A stretch of 64,000 nucleotides of DNA from Ophiocordyceps camponoti-saundersi (nom. inval.) (lineage: Eukaryota; Ascomycota; Sordariomycetes; Hypocreales; Ophiocordycipitaceae). Within the stretch, counting starts at the first letter, position 1, and every line of letters begins with the position of its first letter. The notes under the pieces were generated by a model. That model was not told the origin of the DNA. It did no database searches and saw nothing but the letters and a program-made list of their open reading frames with translations. Below are positions 1 through 13,192 of the stretch, one piece after another. The translations under genes and the position numbers were made by a program. Where the stretch lies: the NCBI GenBank assembly GCA_003339415.1, contig PDHQ01000119.1, forward strand, positions 35,139-99,138, read 5' to 3'.

Positions 1-2254
1 ATACCTTTCTTTCTTATTCTATATAACGTATTAACTAATAACCTTCTTTATTATAAACGAAGCACTTTTTCTTCTATATACTAGGCTAAGTTTAGCGCTA
101 GGTAGGTTTTATGCCGGCCTTACGTAGGCCCTTTACCTTAGTATCTAAGTACGTACGGTTAAGATAGTAGGCTACTTTTTCGATAATATCTTCTATAGTA
201 AATTAGTATAATAGTGCATAAGCGAGGTATATTTTAAGTAAGGACCGTAAGTTCGCTTAAAGCGTCTTAACCTTAATCGCGGGTTTAAAGAGAGTATAAT
301 CTAGCTCTAGCACGCCTCGATACGCGTTTACTATCGCGGTGCGAAGAGGGAGGTTGCCTTCGTACTAAGGTCCGAGCGCTTTTTAGTAGAGGCGTAATTT
401 CTTAAATAACTTCTATAGGACTTCGTATAATATTAACTTAGGATTTTCCCTTTAAACTATACGGAAAGTAATCGTAGTCTAATCGGTATAATAATAACTA
501 TAATTTACCTTAGTATCGAAGTACTTTTTAAGTTAGAGGTATATATCGGTAAATATATTATCTTATTTAATATGCTATATATAGTACGTTTATACTTATC
601 CGGTTAGGATTTTTAGTAATAAAGTATAAAATAAGCTTAGGTGCACTTAGAGACTATAGTATATATTAAGTATAAGTCGGACCTTATTATTAAGTAAGTT
701 ATAAGGTTTATTAGTATAATTTCGGCTTTAATCTTATATTTTTATAAACCTTAGTATTACTTCCTTATTATTAACTTAGTTTTAGTATATTACTAATAGT
801 AGTATTATATAAACCTCTATTAGGATCGATAAAGGATCGTTATTAGTATAGTTTATTACCTATATCGTAGTTATTACTAGCCGCGCTATATTATTATACC
901 GGCCTATATTAGCCTTACGTAGGCCTAGCGTAGCCGGTGCGGTAGCCTTACTTTAGCCTAAAAACGGGTTATCCCGAAAATATTATATAACCTTATCCGG
1001 GGCTTTAAAGTAATAGGTTATAAGGTTTCCTATTATTAAGTATATTATTATTAGTAGTATACTTATTATTATATTAACTTATATATATTCCTCCGATCGC
1101 GGCGGTTAGTATATAGTAGTTATTTAAGCGTATAGTATATTCTTATTAGTATTATCCTCCGGTGCTAGTATAAAGTGCGGGGTAATACGCTTTAGCGATA
1201 TAACGTATCGCGTAGGTAATCCCTAATCGGAGGCTTCCTAAAATAGCGAAAAATTATAGTCGGCCGGTTCTTAGGATTAGGGGAGGTCCTAGGCCCCTAT
1301 TCTATAAGGACGTATCCGCTTTTACTTTACCTCCTTTTTAACTCGTAGACCTTTATAGTCGGACGATCTTTTAGGTAAAGTAAGGCCTAAAATAGCCGGT
1401 CGGAGGGCCCGTAGTATCGTAATACCTATTTCGAATATTATAGTATCGTATACCTATACCGGCTATCTCGCAGGGTAATCTATTACCTATAGAGTAATAA
1501 ACTAAGGTCCGTAAGGACTATTCTTTAGTCCTATATATATCCCGTAGCGATATAATATATTACGAAGTAGTCGCTTAAAGTCCTTCTCTATTATATTTTA
1601 CTTTTCCTCGTTCTAATCCTAAAAGTAATCTTAGAAAGCGTCGAGAAGAATAGAACCTTAGTTAGTAATATTCTACTCTATATCCGAAATAAACTTTATA
1701 ATATATATATTTAAAAGCTAGGGTATCGCTACCTCTTTCTTAATATTACTCTTCTATAAATCTATATCGATAAGTCGCTATAATAGCTTTAGGATTATTA
1801 TATAGCTAAGGGCTTACTTTTTCCGTTCTTCGTTTATCTTCTAGTTTTCTTATATAGAGCCTGCGCCCTAAGGGGTACCTATCTTTACTATCTTTTTTTA
1901 GGTGCGTTACTAACGCTCCTTAGAATACCGAAAATAACGGTCTAAGGTTCGATAAGGGTCTAGGGTCGCTATCCGTAACTACGTTTCCTCCTTAGTATAG
2001 TTACGAGTTCTAATAGACTCTATCTCCCTCGTTCGAACTATCTCTTCCGACCTTACTATCTATAATATTACCTAACGCTACTAATTAGTATTAGTTAGGC
2101 TCTCTATACGTATAGAAATTATAGAAAATAGAAGTAGGTTCTAAATCGTCTATATATATACTATCTAGTAATAGTAGGGGTATTTATACGTGGCACGTAG
2201 GGTGCCTACGTAAGCAGAACTAACTGAATAATAAATAAATAGAAAGCTTATAAA

Positions 2255-3650
2255 AAGCGAAAAGCCGCCGAGGAGGCGTAGAAATAGGACGCGGGACCGT
2301 CGATTACGGAAGGAGATAGTTAGGCTATTAAGGAGGTAGTAAAGGGTAATATTATTATAGATAACTTACGCGATATAAAGGAAGGAGATAGTAAGGAAGA
2401 GAACGCTAAGGAGTAGGACGAAGAAAGAGATAAAGAAAGTCTTAAGGCCGCTAATAACGTAGAGTTCTTCCTAAAGGCTCCTAATAATAACCTATTTGCC
2501 GATAGCGACGGCGAGGATAATAGTAAAAATAAAAAGAACGCACCGTTAGCGCCCGTAAGGGGGGGGAGTCGCGGCTAGGGCGGCGGTTAAGCGGGCGCAA
2601 GTACCGGAAAAAGCGCGCCGCGCGTTAAGAAGTTAAAGAAAGCCGTATAACCTATCTAAAGGTAAACTATTTACTTTAAGGTTAATTAATACCTTACTTA
2701 TTTTAGGTTTAGTTTATTATAGTATTTAACTTTAGTAGATAAAATAGAACCTTTTATTATATCCTATTATTAAACCGCTATTAAGGCGGTAAGATATAAT
2801 CTTTACGTAAAATATAAGGTAACTTATTATAAAATACTAGCGCTAATATTAGGAGACCGTTACGATATAATAGTAATACTTAAGGTTTTAGAAACGATAT
2901 ATACCGCGACGCGGGAGGAAGCTAGTTTTAGGAGCGGTAACTTAAACCTTATAATCCCGGACCGGCTTAGAGAGGAACTTATTATATAAAGGTAATATCT
3001 TACGGAGGCTTTTAACGCGGCCCTTAGTATATATACTAGGGAGTTCCGCCTAAGCGGTATAGCGAAAAGTAAAACTAAAGCGCGGAACTTATACCGTACT
3101 ATAATTTATAAATAACGGGCTTTACTAGTCTAAAATAAGCTCGTATTTAGTGCGATCTAGCTTTATTTCGCTAAGGAGTTAGGGGTAGCCCCCGGTAGTT
3201 TAGGAGAGTTTATAAAGATTAAAGCTTAGGATACTAACTTCCTATTTTAACTAGAACTTAGAGATAATAGTTATAGTAGCTAGGCGGCGGCCTTAGCTTA
3301 TATTCGGCTATAGATCGGTAAAATAATAGCTTTACTTAGTGCTTAAGAGATAAAGATATAGAAGAAAAAGCTTAAGAAACGGCTTAACGCGTTTATACCT
3401 TATATAAATAAGAACTAGTATATTTTTATTAACGTAAAGGATAAGAAACGTATCCCGGTTAAGTAGATAACTAAGGAATAGTTAGAGGAAGGTTAGGTCC
3501 GGGTTTTAACTTAATTACCTTTAACTTAGAAGGTTATTAAGCGAGCTATTAAGGAGGAAAGTAAACTATTAGTTCGTCGTTCGGGTAGGAATAAGAAACT
3601 CCGTATTAAGTAGAATAGGTAGATAAAAGTATAGCGAGTAATCGATATAT
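2255..3650 (+). pseudogene. RIP-decayed long reading frame, family unknown
   Basis: A single plus-strand frame (codons starting at position 2255) stays coherent for about 465 codons if TAA/TAG are read as mutated codons; I saw no TGA stops in it. The first ~120 codons are very acidic and lysine-rich (Glu, Asp, Lys, Asn), then there is a short Gly/Ala-rich stretch, then a longer part with a basic C-terminal third. I do not recognise the family and see no RT, integrase or transposase motif. It could be a structural or accessory protein of a transposon, or a duplicated host gene killed by RIP. The end is approximate; coherence fades after about 3650. Confidence 0.5.
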
Positions 3651-4299
3651 AAATTTATAAAAAACGGACTTTTTTATATTTCTTTATTATCTTTTAGAAC
3701 TTATTAATAAGTTAGGATATATTCGCTATATCCTTAATAGGGACCTATTAGTTATATTCTAAAAGCTATCTTTTCTATTTAACTAGAAAATAAACGTTAC
3801 CGTTTAGTATTTTTTAACTTTTAACCTCTTAGATTTCCTATTCTCTATTATCCTCTTCTAAATCTAGTATAAGGAGAGAGGTAGATAGGTTTTAGAGACT
3901 TCGAAAATACTAAAGTTTAAGGAGGGAGATATAAAAAATATTATAAAAACGGCTATATTTTACTAGTAGGGCGAGGCGATATACTTAGGAGCTGATTTTT
4001 TAAAGAATACGGAAAGGTTTAATATAGCGAGGAAGGAGTTTCTTTTTCTCGCCCTTAAATTTAATATTCTTCGTAGAAAGACCTACTAAGTTGCCGATTT
4101 TTAGTATTAGCGGTATATAGTTCTTATTATAGTACTTCGCCTACTTTTCGGTAGCGTATCTTTAGTAATCTACTAAATATTAGCGTAAGTTTACTATCTT
4201 ATCTAATTTAGCCTTAGCTTTAGGCGTTACCTTAAGGGGAATATCCGTAAAAATATAGAACTCTAAGTAATATCCGTAAAATACCTTATTAGGTAAGAT

Positions 4300-6600
4300 T
4301 TCCGTAATTAAGTACTTTACGTTATTTATTATAAATTAGGTAACTAGTAATAGTTAAGGCTATAATACGCGTTTATTATTAGTAAAATAATAAAAGTAGT
4401 ATTATATTACCTAATTTATCCGTTCTATTTACTTATTAGTTTAGGGGTAAAACGCGGTTAATAACTATCTCTTAATCTTAGATAATAAATAAAGGTTTAA
4501 CTAAAAATAATTAGTAAATAAGCTACCCTTATCGGATACGATACCTTATAAAAGGCTATAGCGGAGTTCTACCTCCTAGTAAAAAAGCTTAGCTAGGTCC
4601 CTTACTTTAATCGTATCTAAAATAGGAAATAAGAGCGAGAACTTCGTAAATCGATTAATAGTTATAAGGATACTATTAACTTATTTATCTAGCTATATAA
4701 ACTTTAAAAAATTAGTAGTAAAATCTAGAGATAGTTCTACTTAAGGTTATAATAGAATCGGTAACGAATCTAACTTACTATATAAACGGTGCTTTCGGGG
4801 AGCGACCCCTTAGTAAATCTAATAGGACCTAACGTAGAATTTAATATCTTTATATATTACCTCCTAGTAGAATTTCCTAGCGAGGAGGTCCTAGGTATAT
4901 TCTATACTAAAATAACCCGCTAGTAAGTTATCGTAATATAGTAATAGTAATTCGTACTTTAACGCCGCTTCTTATAATATTACTATACGGTCTTTCTAAT
5001 AGACGAGACTATTAGAGTTAATTATCTATAAACTTTATTTTCCCTATTAAGTCTTATTAAGCTTAGTAGCTTTTCGGCGTTATAACCGGAGATCTTCGCC
5101 TTAACTTCGCTATAGTAAAGTAAAGAGGGAAGTTAATATATTAGGCTCTAAGGGCTATTCTTATACTATTACCTTTTTTAAGGTCTAGCCTTTAAGGTAT
5201 TAAGTTAAGCCTAAGGTTATTAAAACTTAGTATAAAAAGCATATAGCTATTTTAGGGTAGGGGTTTTAATAGTCGGTTTAATCCGACGCTATAATATACT
5301 TAACGCGTAGTATATTATTAACTATCTTCTTACGTAGAATATTTAATTTTTCTATTATCGGGCCCGCTTCGAGTATATATTACGGTTTTCTTAAGGGGCT
5401 ATTAGTAGAATTATTACGGCCTAGTCTATAAAGGATATAGAAGTCGAAAGGCGATAAGTAAATTACCTAATATTATTAGTAGCGGTTTAAGTTCGATTAT
5501 ATTATAATTAACTATAAATTTAAGTAATCTAAGATTACCTTAATTAGAAATATTAATCTTTCTATATAATAGCGCTAATACTTAAATAATTTAATAATAG
5601 CGAAGAATTCCTTTTTAGCTATTATATAATATATTTTAAAGCTATTAAATTTCTATAATTAGTAAGCGATAATAAAGTATTACTCTTAATTATCGCGTTA
5701 TAAGAGGATACTAGCTATAGTAAAGTCCGATATATTAGTTTTAATCTTTATTTACCTTTTAGGATTAAAATATATAAGTAAGGGGGCTTTAGTAAATATC
5801 TTTTTAAGTTCTAGAAAGGCGGATTATTAGAGGGCATTAAGCTAATATTAGCTTAGTTTCTTCCCGTTTTCGCTCTTTTTAAGTATATTAGTTAGGGGAG
5901 CGACGATATTAGAATATCGGGGAATAAAACGCCGGTAATAGTTATAGAAACTTAGAAAAATCTAAAAATCGTAGAAAAAGCCTAGTTCTTCCTAGTCGGC
6001 TATTACTTATATCCTCTTTAGGTTTATAGAGATACTATATATACCGACGATATATCTAAGGAACTCGATTACTTTTTAATAGAAAACGTATTTAGTAATA
6101 TTTACGTATAAGTTAGCTTCTCGGAGTTTCGCTAAGATCTTACGAAAATATCGGGTATAATCCTCCTTTATCTTAGAGTAGATTAATATATTATCTAAAT
6201 AAATAATATAGATAATATTTACTAAGGTTTTAAGTACTTAATTAATATAGTATTAAAAAATCGCTAAGGCGTTCGTTAAGCTAAAAGGAATAATAAGATA
6301 CTTAAAATAACTATATTATAAGCGGAAGGTAGTTTTCTATTTATCGCCTTTTTTAATACGAATATAGTAATAAGCGTACCGGAGGTTAATTTTTAAGAAA
6401 ATTATAACGTTTTAAACTTAGTTTATAATCTCCGAAATAAGTAAGAGAGGGTAATAATTCTTAATCGTTACCTTATTAAGACCCTGGTAGTTTACGTAAA
6501 GTTATAGTTCCCTATCTTTCTTAGGGATAAAAAAGATAGGGGCGCTACCTAGGCTTTAAGATTCTTATATCTAACCCTTACCTAAAACGTTATCGAGGTA
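4300..6600 (-). mobile_element. Decayed Ty3/Gypsy retrotransposon pol (RT - RNase H - integrase)
   Basis: On the minus strand, a reading frame with RIP stops matches a Gypsy polyprotein in the correct order. The reverse transcriptase begins near 6549 with the conserved start GSAPIFFIPKKD, followed by the DYRGLN-like and YYPLS-like segments down to about 5990. An RNase H-like piece lies near 5560-5700, with a KEFFAI-like motif at about 5597-5620. Integrase-like sequence follows at about 4620-4850, containing an LSLDF motif near 4700 and an INRFTKF motif near 4650. The order RT-RH-IN is diagnostic of Ty3/Gypsy rather than Copia. Every domain carries multiple TAA/TAG stops, so the element is dead. 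Gag and protease should lie at 6.6-8.5 kb but I could not define them. LTRs were not identified securely. Confidence 0.8.
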
Positions 6601-9129
6601 TTCTCGGAGTATTTTAAGTTTAGTTTAGGAAAAAAGATAGATAGAACTTTAAGGAGGCATAGCGTTATCGACTAAATTAATAGCGTAGATAGTATTTTTC
6701 TTATTAGGAAAAATTAAGGCCTTAGACTTTAAGAATATATCTTTAAATTTAGCGAAAGTTAGGGGTATTTTAACTTCTAATACCGGTAATAGCTTAGAGT
6801 CTTCTTTATCTATAAACGTAAGAGGTATTAAGTCTAATATAACCCGGAAAATATATAGGTATTATTTAGCCTCTTAGACGAATTCCTTAGTATTAAGAAA
6901 GTAAGCTTATAATAATTAAGATAATTTATACTACTATTTATAAGTATTAGGGGATAAGTAAATTTATTTAGCTACTAAGGTAAATATCCCTAAAATAATA
7001 GGGTTATTATTTACTACTATACTAGGAACGCCGAAATAATAACGAATTAGTATCTTTTCTATCCTATCTATATTACGAAAAGTAACCGATACCTCCTAGA
7101 ATCTATCGACTAGGGCGTATTTACTAATACCTTTTATAGGAAGAGAAAGGTTATTATTTAAAAATAATAATACGTATTCTCTTATAAAGGAAAGGTTAAT
7201 AAAATTAATTTCGCTATAAGTATTAAATTTAACGAATATTAGAAAAGGAGTAAGTCCCGTTTAGAATATATCGGAAATTTTAAAAGTTCCTTCTATCGAG
7301 AATATTAGTAAAGAGACTTTTATATCGACGTTTTTAAGTTTTTTAAACTTTTCTTTAATAAGCTAGCCTAGGTTTATTTAATCCTTATAGTTTTAGCTTT
7401 CTTCGGGTATTTCGACTAATAGTTAGATTCCTTATAGCCCTTTTTTTTATAATAAGAGTAAATTAGAATATCTAATTTCTTATTAGATAGGTTCCTTTTA
7501 TCCTTACTTTCCCTAAGGCGGTTAAAACCGCCGTTTCTATTTTAGGGCTTTAAGGAACTATTATTACGATAACGACCTAAATTAGAGTTAGTTTATTATT
7601 ATTTCGTAGAGTTATCGTAGCGATATCGGTAAGACTTACTTAAGCTAGAATCTTAAATCCGTTAAGCTAGGGAGACTATTTCCTAATAATTAAGAGTATT
7701 TAGCTAATATTATTTAAGAATCTTAGCTTATAGCTAAAAGAGTAATCGGGAGAAGTAATCTAAAGTAAGTTTTTTAAAAAAATGGGCGTTAAAATATCTT
7801 TCTAAACCTTTTAAATAGATATAAAAATTATAAGGTATCTAATTATCTCGTTACCTAGCGTTTTAGAGTATAATAGCTATAGTTATAATTTAATTCCCGG
7901 GATTTTTTAGAAAATTATAAGATTATTTTTTAAAAGTAAGCTAATCGCTTATAAGTTACGCTTATTCCTTAATAGATAAGCTATATTTATAAAACTTTTA
8001 ATAAATATAAAAGTTTAAATATATATTATCTAAAGCTTTAAGAATCTTATTCTTATCTTTATAATACCTCTTAAATACCGTAAGGAAAGAGTCTTTAAGG
8101 TCCTTAAGCTAGTCTTAATATTTATAAGTTATAAGTCGCTTCTCTAATTTAATAATATTTAAAAGTTTAATATCTTTATCTTAACTAAAATCCGATAACG
8201 AGGAGTAGCGCCTATATTAGGAACTTATAGCTAAGTTAGTAAGGTTTTTTTTAAAGATTATAATATCCTTAAGATAGATACTTTATTTCTAGAGAAAGTT
8301 AGTAATAAAATTATAGAAAATTTCCTCCTAAGGAGTAAGACTATATCGGGAGGCCTCCGGGGCTTTCGTAAGATAAGTTATCTTTAACTACGTAGGACGA
8401 TCCGAAGGAGGGGGGGAAAAGATATCCGAGGAGCGGTCCTCCGCCTATAAAGGTTAGTTTTAGGAGCGCGTAGTATAAAGTATATTAAAACGTAGGGGAG
8501 TTAGTACCGAATCTAAAAAGATAAATCTAAGCTAAAAGTTAGTATCTCTTAAAAGAAAAATTAAAATTATAAGGGAAGCTTATATAAGATATACTAAAAA
8601 AGAGAGATAGCGATAAGTAAATTAGAAAAGAGGAAGAAAAGTATATAAGTATAAATTATAAAGGTTTATTTTAAAAATTATATTAAGAGTAAAGCTAATT
8701 TTTACCGAATTATAATATTAGAAATTACTACGAATTATATATAAGGAGGTTATAATTTAGGGGTAAACTCCTCGTAATACGAACTATATTTTCCGGAGTC
8801 TTATTTAAGACCTTAGCGTAGTTTAAGAACTTATCTTCCGTATCTAACTACTTTATTAAGACCGGAAGCGCGTTATATATACTCCGAGTAGTTTCGGTAA
8901 GGAGTTATAATAGCTTTATAATACTTACGTAATCTTCTAGTTATCTTTCTTATATAGTTATCTTATAACTTTATTATAATTAGATAAAGAGATTTATTTA
9001 TATTATTAAGTCTATATTATAAGTATTAATCGACTTCTTATATAACTTAGTAAAATAGCTAATAGCGGTCTTATATATTTAATTTAAACTAAATAATATT
9101 ATATTAATATCTATAAAATAAGCGCCGAA

Positions 9130-9660
9130 TATTACTATAAAAAGGTTTACGCTTATAGGCCCTATAGCCGCACTAACGCTATTAATATTACGATAGAAAA
9201 ACCTACTATCTATACGTATAGAAGCTAGAGATATTATTACCCTAGCTAGAATAGTAGCGAAGAGATACTATAACCGCTACTATTAGTATATCTTATTTAA
9301 GATAAGCGATAAGGTATATCTTCGTCTATATTACGGATACTAACTTCTATTTATAATCCTTATAAAGATCGATACTTAATATTATAGTCTATTCGAGGTT
9401 ATAAAGCGTATAGGCCGCGTAGCGTATAAACTAGCTATCTTATAATATTAGAAAATTTACCCCGTTATAAATATAGAATAGCTAAAACTAGCCTTATTAG
9501 ACCTTTTTATAAGATTTAAAATTATACTACTAACTAATATTACTAAGAAAATATTAAAACGAATTATTAGTTAATATTTATAATACGATAAGACTAAATA
9601 CTTAGTATAATTTATTAGCCTTAGTTACGAATATAATATATAAATCCCTATTACTAAACT
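9130..9660 (+). mobile_element. Decayed Gypsy integrase C-terminus plus chromodomain, opposite strand
   Basis: A plus-strand frame with RIP stops reads as the C-terminal part of a fungal chromovirus-type Gypsy polyprotein. Near 9305-9340 there is a SDKVYLRLYYGY segment, the small SH3-like integrase tail. Near 9409-9443 comes a RIGRVAYKLAI segment, and near 9585-9630 a KYLV..FI segment like the start of a chromodomain. Because the pol at 4.3-6.6 kb runs on the minus strand, this is a second element or an inverted fragment. Only the 3' end is recognisable; the sequence just upstream does not read as the rest of integrase. Confidence 0.65.
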
Positions 9661-11770
9661 TAGCCTAACTATTATAATTACTTTATATAACTAGTATTAT
9701 ACGAAGTACGATACGTAACTACTACTAACTAATAATATTACTATATCGCTATCCTAAGCTTTTAATAGCTATTATTCTAAATCTCTTTTCTTTCTTTTTA
9801 TATTTTTTTATACTTATTATACCTTCGTATCTCTAAGCCTCTTACTATTATCTATAAAGTTCCCTAACCGCCTTAATAACCCTTATAACTCTCCCGCCTA
9901 TAATTAGCCTCTCTTATATTTAAATCCTATACTTAGCTTATTCTTCGCTTATATAGCGAATACTAAGCTTAGAGATAAGCCTTTATAAGTAACGATAATA
10001 ACCGTAGAATATAACGCTATTAAACCTAAGTCGATAAGCACTAATAACGTAACTACGAATATAATAAACGGGGAGAATATAGTAGCTAATATTATAGCGG
10101 ATAGTATAAGCGTCGCTGCCGGCATAATTACTATAATAACCGTAAAGCGGCTACTAAATAACTAAACCTTAATTAATTAGTAAACCGAGAAAAATAATAA
10201 AGATATCTATAGCGGCCCTCCGATATATATAGTAGCTTAATACGTATAACTTACTTTATATATTATTATAATTACTAATAATATTACGAATGCCGTTATT
10301 TTATCCTAAACTATTGTAATATAAGCTATCGTAAATATAGTAAATATACGCAGATATATCTTACTAGCTAATAGCCCCTTTACTATTAATATTAATAGAG
10401 TATAAAACTTATAGAATAACCCTAAATACGCTATCTACCGTATATAATATATCTATAACTAGTAGTTATACGGATATATTAATATAAGCACCTACTTAAA
10501 CCTAACTATAATAAATACCGTAAATAATATACGGATAAGGTATTAGTATAATATATTACGAAATAAGTTTAGAGAAATCTATAAATAACTCTTATAAGCG
10601 GAATACTAGCGCTAGCTTAACCTTATTAGGGATAATATAATAATAAAGTTAAATACCGGCCTCGGTAATTATCGCTATTAGGTTAAAGCTAAATACGTAA
10701 TAAACCTAAACTAAATCTAATTCCTACTTACTTATAATATCTTTCTATAAGCTATAATAATATAGAAAAATACTATCCTTATATTATAGAAACTATAAAT
10801 AAATATCCTTACCGATATTTAGCTTATTAACTATCTATTAAGCTTATTAGCTTAGGCCCGTATCGCTAATATAGCTAAACTATCTATTATAAAGCGCTTA
10901 GATATAATATTTACGCGCTATATTAACTTATAGCGTATAAGCTATAATAATTAACGCTAGATAGCTAATATCGAATTTAAATATTATATTCTATCTACTA
11001 TTTTTTACCGTATAATACTTAATAAGCTAGATATTACCAATAGACTATCCCGCATAGCGATATAAATTAAATATAAATAGCCCTAAATAACCGCTAAAGA
11101 TACTCCTACGAAACGCGCGCGGATTAAGTTATTAAGTAAACGTACTAAATATATTAACGTATCCTTATATACCTCCGATACGATAACGAAACGCGCACGC
11201 ACCGAATTAAGTAATTAATACGTTAACCTAACTATAATACCCCCTAATTTTACTATAAATATAATATAGCTATTATAAATAGATATTTAAGATAGTAAAT
11301 ATAAATACCTAATATTTACTATAACTAATATATCGGACGCGATAAATAGGAAGTTATAATATATACTTAAATAATATAATATTTATATTATAACCTTAAC
11401 GATTATTATAGAAAACTAATAACGAGAGATTATAGCTTTAAAAACTATTACGGAAAGCTAATAATATAAGCTTATATAATTATACGCTAAGATTAAAGGG
11501 GATAACGAAAAGCTAATAAATTAGTACGTAAAAGAAATCGCTAAATATATACTACGGTATAAGAAGATATTACTACCGTATTATAATAATAGAGCGTAGA
11601 AGTAAAATAATTATAAGGGTACGATTATTCTAACTAAGGGTAAATATAGCCGTAGGCCACGTGCGTATATACGTAATACGCCTATCTATATATATATTAG
11701 CTTAGCTCGGGCTATATAGGGCTCTTACTATATAATATAAGATTATTATATCCTATATATATCGTGCCAC

Positions 11771-12086
11771 CATATACCCCCCCTCTCTCTGTCTTTCTCT
11801 CTCTGGACTCATACGGATAGGTATCCACTCATGTAATAGCCGCGATTCTCCCGCCTCGGACTACCATTTCCATCTTCCTCTTCCCTCTCTCTTGCCATTC
11901 CTCCCTTCCCCTGTCTCTCCATCTCTGTCTCGTGTCTTTTCTCCATCACCCTCCTTTTTCTTTCTATCGTCGGTCATTCGCGACGCGTTCTCTGCATTTT
12001 TTTTTTCCCTTTCCTGTCCTTTCCTTTCCTTCTTCTTTTTCGCCCCGTTTCTTCTTCTCTTTCGGGAAAAGGAAAAATCCATCGAT
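11771..12086. other. Border of RIP island and 5' region of the first gene
   Basis: Composition switches here from RIP-type AT-rich DNA to pyrimidine-rich (CT) DNA, typical of fungal promoters and 5' leaders. A run of seven C residues at 11,777-11,783 sits right at the switch. The rest is CT-rich and probably forms the promoter and leader of the IRC22-like gene. No separate gene is supported. Confidence 0.5.
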
Positions 12087-13192
12087 ATGCTCCTCTCTGC
12101 TCTACTGGCTCTGGTGGCTGTTCGGGCTTGCTGGGGTGCGAAGGTGAGAGGGGAACGGGAATATTACTGCCTGACATTCTTCTTTGAGTCCACTGTTTTT
12201 TTTTCTTGCTTGCTTGATCCAAATCGATGACTTGTCTCGCCTTGGGCAGGGACAAGAGGTTGATTGTCTCTCTCTCTCTCTCTCTTCTATCTTCTCTTAT
12301 CCATCTTATCCATTTTGTTTTTGAAACCCCCAAATATCATCAGCTCTCTGACTTGATCTAGTCCGATGCCGATGACAATGCCTCTGCGCAGCAGCAGCAG
12401 CAGCAGCCTCCTTCGATTCGGCCCGACCTCGTGGCCGATATCACGACCTCCTTTCCCGACGCTGACATTTTAGGCGTGCGCCTCGTCAACGGCCGGCCGA
12501 CAAAGGCGCTCGTCGAGGTGAAGAATAAAGACAGCGGTTCCATCAAGGTCGGATTTGTCGGGGGAAGCCTTTTCAGGACGACGCCTTTACCTGCCGATGC
12601 ACTCGCCTACCAGGCCATTGTCAAAAACCTCACGTCCGTACAGTACAATCTCGACGTCGAGGCTGGCGAGACAAAGGCTATTCCTTACTCTTTTGTTTTG
12701 GATATGCAGCCTCAGGATGTCCGTCTTCAGCTTGTGGCCGTTGTCACCAGCGCCAAGGGCAATATCGTTCAAGTGCCGGCGCATAATGGCACGGCCTCCA
12801 TTGTCGAGGCGCCTACCAGCTTCTTCGATCCTCAAATGTGCGGCTCCCTTTGAGTCCCAGACAAAAGTCTCTTTCTTTTTCCCGAGCTTACTCTGGAGTA
12901 TAGCATCTTCCTCTACCTTGTTCTCTCCGGTGCCTTCGCAGGTACCCTCTACTTCGTTTACAAGACCTGGATCGAGGCTCTCTTCCCGCAGGCTAAGCGC
13001 ACAAAGCCGGCCAGAAGAGGCAAGAAGGCCACTGACGCCGACGCCGCTCTCTCCGGCGCCGAGTCGACAGCCGTGTCGCCGGGTGCCGGTAAGACGTACG
13101 ACGAGAGCTGGATTCCGGACCATCACATCAAGCCTCCCGTCGCCAAGCGCGTAAAGTCAGGCGTCGGAAGCAAGAAGAAGGGGCTCGAGTAG
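12087..13192 (+). CDS. IRC22: TRAP-alpha/IRC22-like ER membrane protein
   Basis: Three exons (12087-12143, 12362-12837, 12904-13192) encode about 273 aa. Exon 1 is a 19-residue signal peptide (MLLSALLALVAVRACWGAK). Exon 2 carries a short Gln run and the lumenal beta-sandwich region typical of fungal IRC22 and the alpha subunit of the translocon-associated protein complex. The third exon supplies one transmembrane helix (about residues 178-198) and a short Lys/Arg-rich cytosolic tail. Splicing was chosen so that the SFFDPQ segment runs directly into the IIFLYL start of the helix. The family is thought to assist protein translocation at the ER; yeast Irc22 is poorly characterised. Intron 1 (218 bp) contains a TC microsatellite near 12,268-12,290. 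The gene is the first one beside the transposon island and shows no sign of RIP. Confidence 0.85.

Larger units (their letters stand above)
1..11770. repeat. RIP-degraded AT-rich transposon island (left)
   Basis: This block is strikingly AT-rich. CA and TG dinucleotides are nearly absent, TA is in great excess, and CG is still common. That is the footprint of repeat-induced point mutation, which converts CpA to TpA on either strand of duplicated DNA. No open frame of about 60 codons survives, and stops in the readable decayed frames are TAA or TAG, as expected from CAA, CAG and TGG. Composition changes abruptly at about 11,770, where pyrimidine-rich normal DNA begins. Several decayed elements in both orientations can be recognised inside (separate entries), so the island is a nested or fragmented pile-up. 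Positions 1-2,190 contain long minus-strand frames broken by TAA/TAG that I could not assign. Positions 9,700-11,640 look like further decayed element sequence without a recognisable domain. Confidence 0.93.
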
